A DNA stretch of 8,299 nucleotides from an uncultured Prevotella sp. GTDB taxonomy: Bacteria > Bacteroidota > Bacteroidia > Bacteroidales > Bacteroidaceae. Location: assembly GCA_900553155.1 (NCBI GenBank), contig USCM01000072.1:1-8299 (forward strand), read 5' to 3'. This document shows, piece by piece, positions 6,179 to 8,299 of this stretch (positions are counted from its first letter, which is position 1; every line of letters starts with the position of its first letter). A program made the position numbers and the translations under genes. Below the pieces are notes generated by a model that was not told the DNA's origin, ran no database searches, and saw only the letters and a list, made by a program, of their open reading frames with translations.

Positions 6179-7297
6179 TATCATTACAATCTGTGGTGTA
6201 CGAACTGCCGGCTTTAGCTCGCCACCTATATAATAAGTACCAAGCGGTGTATCTACCACCTGTGCTCCGGCACGCGCCAAAGCCTTGTCGGCAAATGTAG
6301 TATTGAGCCATTTGCCCTTTTTGGCATCAAAACGATACAGATTTCCACTGAAGCGATACCAACTAATTGGCTGGAGCAGATACTCCGTCTGCCTTACAAG
6401 CTTGTATCTGCCGCTTATCGCATCAAGAAAGATGTCCTTGTTCACGCCGCCTGCGGCATATATTGTTCTGCCGTCAGCCCAAGCTATGCCTCCGGCAAGT
6501 GTCATCTCGCAGCCTTCTACAGAACGAGGAGCGGAGAGCTTACGCATCTTTCCCGACTTTACATCATACGAATAGCCATCTGTATGAACCTCACTTTCTG
6601 CACCATTGGCATAAAAACCGCCCCATATATACACCTTATTATTATAAGCCGCACACACAGGCTGAACCCGTGGATTGCCTGGCAAACTGCCTACTACCTT
6701 CCATGGAGAAGCAGCAACATTGCCTCCACCCTTCTTCGTAGCGCCTGTCTTTCTACCAGCCAACGACAGGTGCAGTATGTCGGCAGACGGCTTTCCCTTC
6801 TGATTGCCACCCACAACATACACCTCGTTGCCTGTCTTTGCCACAGCCATATTGTCCACAGAGTATGGCAAGTCGGCGAGACGGCTTAATTGTGCCCTCT
6901 CCCCTACCGCGTCAAGATGCACACTATACACCGTGCTTAGCCCATGCTCCTTGTTGCAACCTCCTATCAGCAGCAAGCTGTCGCCACTCTGCACCGTCAC
7001 GCCATAGGCGGCAGGCTCGGGCAGCGTGCCCACCATGCGCCATGCCAGCGTGTCCTTGTCAGCACGTGCAGCGTATATGCCGCTATAATAAGTCTTGTTG
7101 CCAGGTGTCTGGAAGTTGCATCCACCAGCCATAACAATCCAGCTGCCTATACGTCCGGCATAACTTGCCGACACGCCAAAAGAAAAGCCCGGTTCCGCTG
7201 ATGGGAAACCAGCTACCGGGCTAACTCTTTGTGCCGTGGCTTTAACGCCACATATAAGCACCGAAATTATTATGAGGATTAATGATGGTCTGTACAT
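6164..7297 (-). CDS. Exported kelch-repeat mutarotase, NanM-like (cyclically permuted family)
   Basis: This 377-residue protein has an N-terminal signal peptide (about 1-23, ending KATAQ) and six kelch-type blades marked by double glycines at 58-59, 112-113, 163-164, 226-227, 283-284 and 358-359, enough for one six-bladed propeller. The blade sequences, the YSYDVKSGKM and YRFDAKKGKW strands and the C-terminal GGELKPAVRTPQI resemble N-acetylneuraminate epimerase NanM, and the family known as cyclically permuted mutarotases. NanM interconverts sialic acid anomers in the periplasm. A Gly/Lys-rich insert (about 181-197) separates blades three and four. The start codon shares its A with the kduD stop (TAATG), so the two genes are translationally coupled. 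No sialic acid gene is visible here, so its real substrate may be a uronate or another sugar released with it. Family confidence is high, substrate confidence low. Confidence 0.85.
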   Translation of the reverse strand: MYRPSLILIIISVLICGVKATAQRVSPVAGFPSAEPGFSFGVSASYAGRIGSWIVMAGGCNFQTPGNKTYYSGIYAARADKDTLAWRMVGTLPEPAAYGVTVQSGDSLLLIGGCNKEHGLSTVYSVHLDAVGERAQLSRLADLPYSVDNMAVAKTGNEVYVVGGNQKGKPSADILHLSLAGRKTGATKKGGGNVAASPWKVVGSLPGNPRVQPVCAAYNNKVYIWGGFYANGAESEVHTDGYSYDVKSGKMRKLSAPRSVEGCEMTLAGGIAWADGRTIYAAGGVNKDIFLDAISGRYKLVRQTEYLLQPISWYRFSGNLYRFDAKKGKWLNTTFADKALARAGAQVVDTPLGTYYIGGELKPAVRTPQIVMIEGVR

Positions 7298-8091
7298 TAT
7301 GGCTGCTTGCCAATGTAAGCCAAGATACCGCCGTCTACGTAAAGGATATGACCGTTTACGAAGTTTGAAGCGTCGCTGGCAAGGAACACAACCGGACCCA
7401 TGAGATCCTCAGGTGTACCCCAACGTGCAGCAGGAGTCTTAGCAACGATGAAGCTATCGAACGGATGACGTGAGCCGTCAGCCTGACGCTCGCGCAAAGG
7501 AGCAGTCTGAGGAGTAGCGATGTAGCCCGGACCAATGCCGTTGCACTGGATGTTGTACTCGCCAAACTCAGAGCAGATGTTGCGTGTAAGCATCTTCAAG
7601 CCACCCTTAGCAGCAGCGTAAGCCGATACTGTCTCGCGGCCAAGCTCAGACATCATAGAGCAGATGTTGATAATCTTGCCGTGGCCCTTAGCCTTCATGC
7701 CAGGGATAACAGCCTTAGAGACGATGAACGGAGCATTGAGGTCGATGTCGACAACCTGACGGAAGTCCTCTACAGACATCTCGGTCATAGGTATACGCTT
7801 AATGATACCAGCGTTGTTTACAAGAATATCGATAACACCAAGTTCCTTCTCGATGTCGGCAACCATTTGCTTAACCTGCTCCTCGTTTGTAACGTCGCAG
7901 ATATAGCCATGAGCGTCAATGCCCTTAGCCTTATAGTCGGCGAGAGCCTGGTCCATGTGGTGCTGTGAGCGGCAGTTGAATGCAATCTTGGCGCCTGCAT
8001 TATAAAGAGCCTCAGCCATAGCGAAGCCAATGCCGTAAGCGGCACCGGTAACGAGAGCTACCTTGCCCTCAAGTGAAAACATTTTGTCCAT
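7297..8091 (-). CDS. kduD: KduD-type short-chain dehydrogenase (2-deoxy-D-gluconate 3-dehydrogenase / gluconate 5-dehydrogenase family)
   Basis: KduD reduces 2,5-diketo-3-deoxygluconate to 2-keto-3-deoxygluconate with NAD(P)H, the step after KduI in catabolism of unsaturated uronates from pectin or glycosaminoglycans. The 264-residue protein is a complete classical short-chain dehydrogenase. It has the nucleotide-binding TGxxxGIG (residues 15-22), NNAG (92-95), and a catalytic tetrad of Asn119, Ser145, Tyr158 and Lys162 (YAAAK). GPGYIATPQT (187-196) and the C-terminal DGGILAYIG fit the KduD/gluconate 5-dehydrogenase branch. Annotation pipelines often name this protein gluconate 5-dehydrogenase. 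The position next to kduI favours the KduD role. It starts 11 bases after the kduI stop with no Shine-Dalgarno sequence and overlaps the mutarotase start by one base, so all three are one operon. A second in-frame ATG at codon 4 is a possible alternative start. Confidence 0.9.
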   Translation of the reverse strand: MDKMFSLEGKVALVTGAAYGIGFAMAEALYNAGAKIAFNCRSQHHMDQALADYKAKGIDAHGYICDVTNEEQVKQMVADIEKELGVIDILVNNAGIIKRIPMTEMSVEDFRQVVDIDLNAPFIVSKAVIPGMKAKGHGKIINICSMMSELGRETVSAYAAAKGGLKMLTRNICSEFGEYNIQCNGIGPGYIATPQTAPLRERQADGSRHPFDSFIVAKTPAARWGTPEDLMGPVVFLASDASNFVNGHILYVDGGILAYIGKQP

Positions 8092-8102
8092 AGTGATATA
8101 GT

Positions 8103-8299
8103 TTATTTTAAATCAGTAGTCTTAATCTTCTGCATATCAGTGTAGTCGAGGTTCTCGCCTGCCATACCCCAAATAAAGGTGTAGTTGCTTGTACCTGCAG
8201 CACAGTGTATAGACCATTGCGGTGAGATAACAGCCTGCTCGTTGTCCATCCACATTGGGCGTGTCTCCTGTGGCTCGCCCATCAAGTGGCAGATACGCT
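8103..8299 (-). CDS. kduI: 5-dehydro-4-deoxy-D-glucuronate isomerase, C-terminal part only
   Basis: KduI isomerises 4-deoxy-L-threo-5-hexosulose uronate, the open form of the unsaturated uronate made by polysaccharide lyases, to 2,5-diketo-3-deoxygluconate. Only about the last 65 codons, out of roughly 280, are inside the window; the reading frame stays open to the right edge. The visible part carries the family C-terminal signature: RICHLMGEPQETRPMW, NEQAVISPQWSIH, then GTSNYTFIWGMAGENLDY. The His of WSIH corresponds to the last zinc ligand of the cupin site in E. coli KduI (His245 as I recall), so the enzyme looks intact here. It is the upstream gene of the kduD-mutarotase operon, 11 bases before kduD. 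The operon promoter lies outside the window. Confidence 0.93.
   Translation of the reverse strand, partial: RICHLMGEPQETRPMWMDNEQAVISPQWSIHCAAGTSNYTFIWGMAGENLDYTDMQKIKTTDLK

Overview
The window reads as chromosomal DNA from a member of the Bacteroidota, most likely Prevotella or a close relative. Three things point there. Promoters match the Bacteroidota pattern (TTG about 20 bases before TAnnTTTG) in place of E. coli-type -35/-10 boxes. Start codons mostly lack Shine-Dalgarno sequences and sit behind AT-rich leaders. The protein families and gene order (FabI with a long C-terminal tail, single-chain iron-sulfur serine dehydratase, head-GIN protein beside an ECF sigma factor, kduI-kduD) are typical of that phylum. 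The genus is inference; no rRNA body lies in the window.

Layout. Bases 1-150 hold, on the minus strand, what looks like the promoter and leader of an rRNA operon running off the left edge. An AT-rich gap follows, then fabI (646-1506, +) with its own promoter and a strong hairpin terminator shared with the convergent gene. Bases 1640-4666 are a four-gene minus-strand operon. In transcription order it encodes a secreted head-GIN/DUF2807 repeat protein, an ECF-type sigma factor, a single-pass membrane protein that looks like its anti-sigma factor (ATGA overlap), and a secreted protein of unknown function. A 236-base divergent intergenic region separates this operon from the L-serine ammonia-lyase gene (4903-6144, +). 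The last block, on the minus strand, is the 3' part of a hexuronate-catabolism operon: kduI (cut by the window edge), kduD, and a kelch-repeat mutarotase of the NanM type coupled to kduD by a TAATG overlap. That block ends in a hairpin that contains the last codons and stop of the mutarotase gene.

How the genes work together. FabI does the last step of fatty acid elongation. Serine ammonia-lyase feeds serine into pyruvate. KduI and KduD convert the unsaturated uronate product of polysaccharide lyases towards 2-keto-3-deoxygluconate, and the exported mutarotase may speed anomer exchange of a sugar for the same pathway. The sigma/anti-sigma operon looks like an envelope signalling unit whose signal and targets cannot be read from the sequence.

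No mobile element, CRISPR array, tRNA or defence system was seen. The least understood parts are the sigma-factor operon with its unknown terminal gene, and the pairing of a sialate-type mutarotase with kdu genes.
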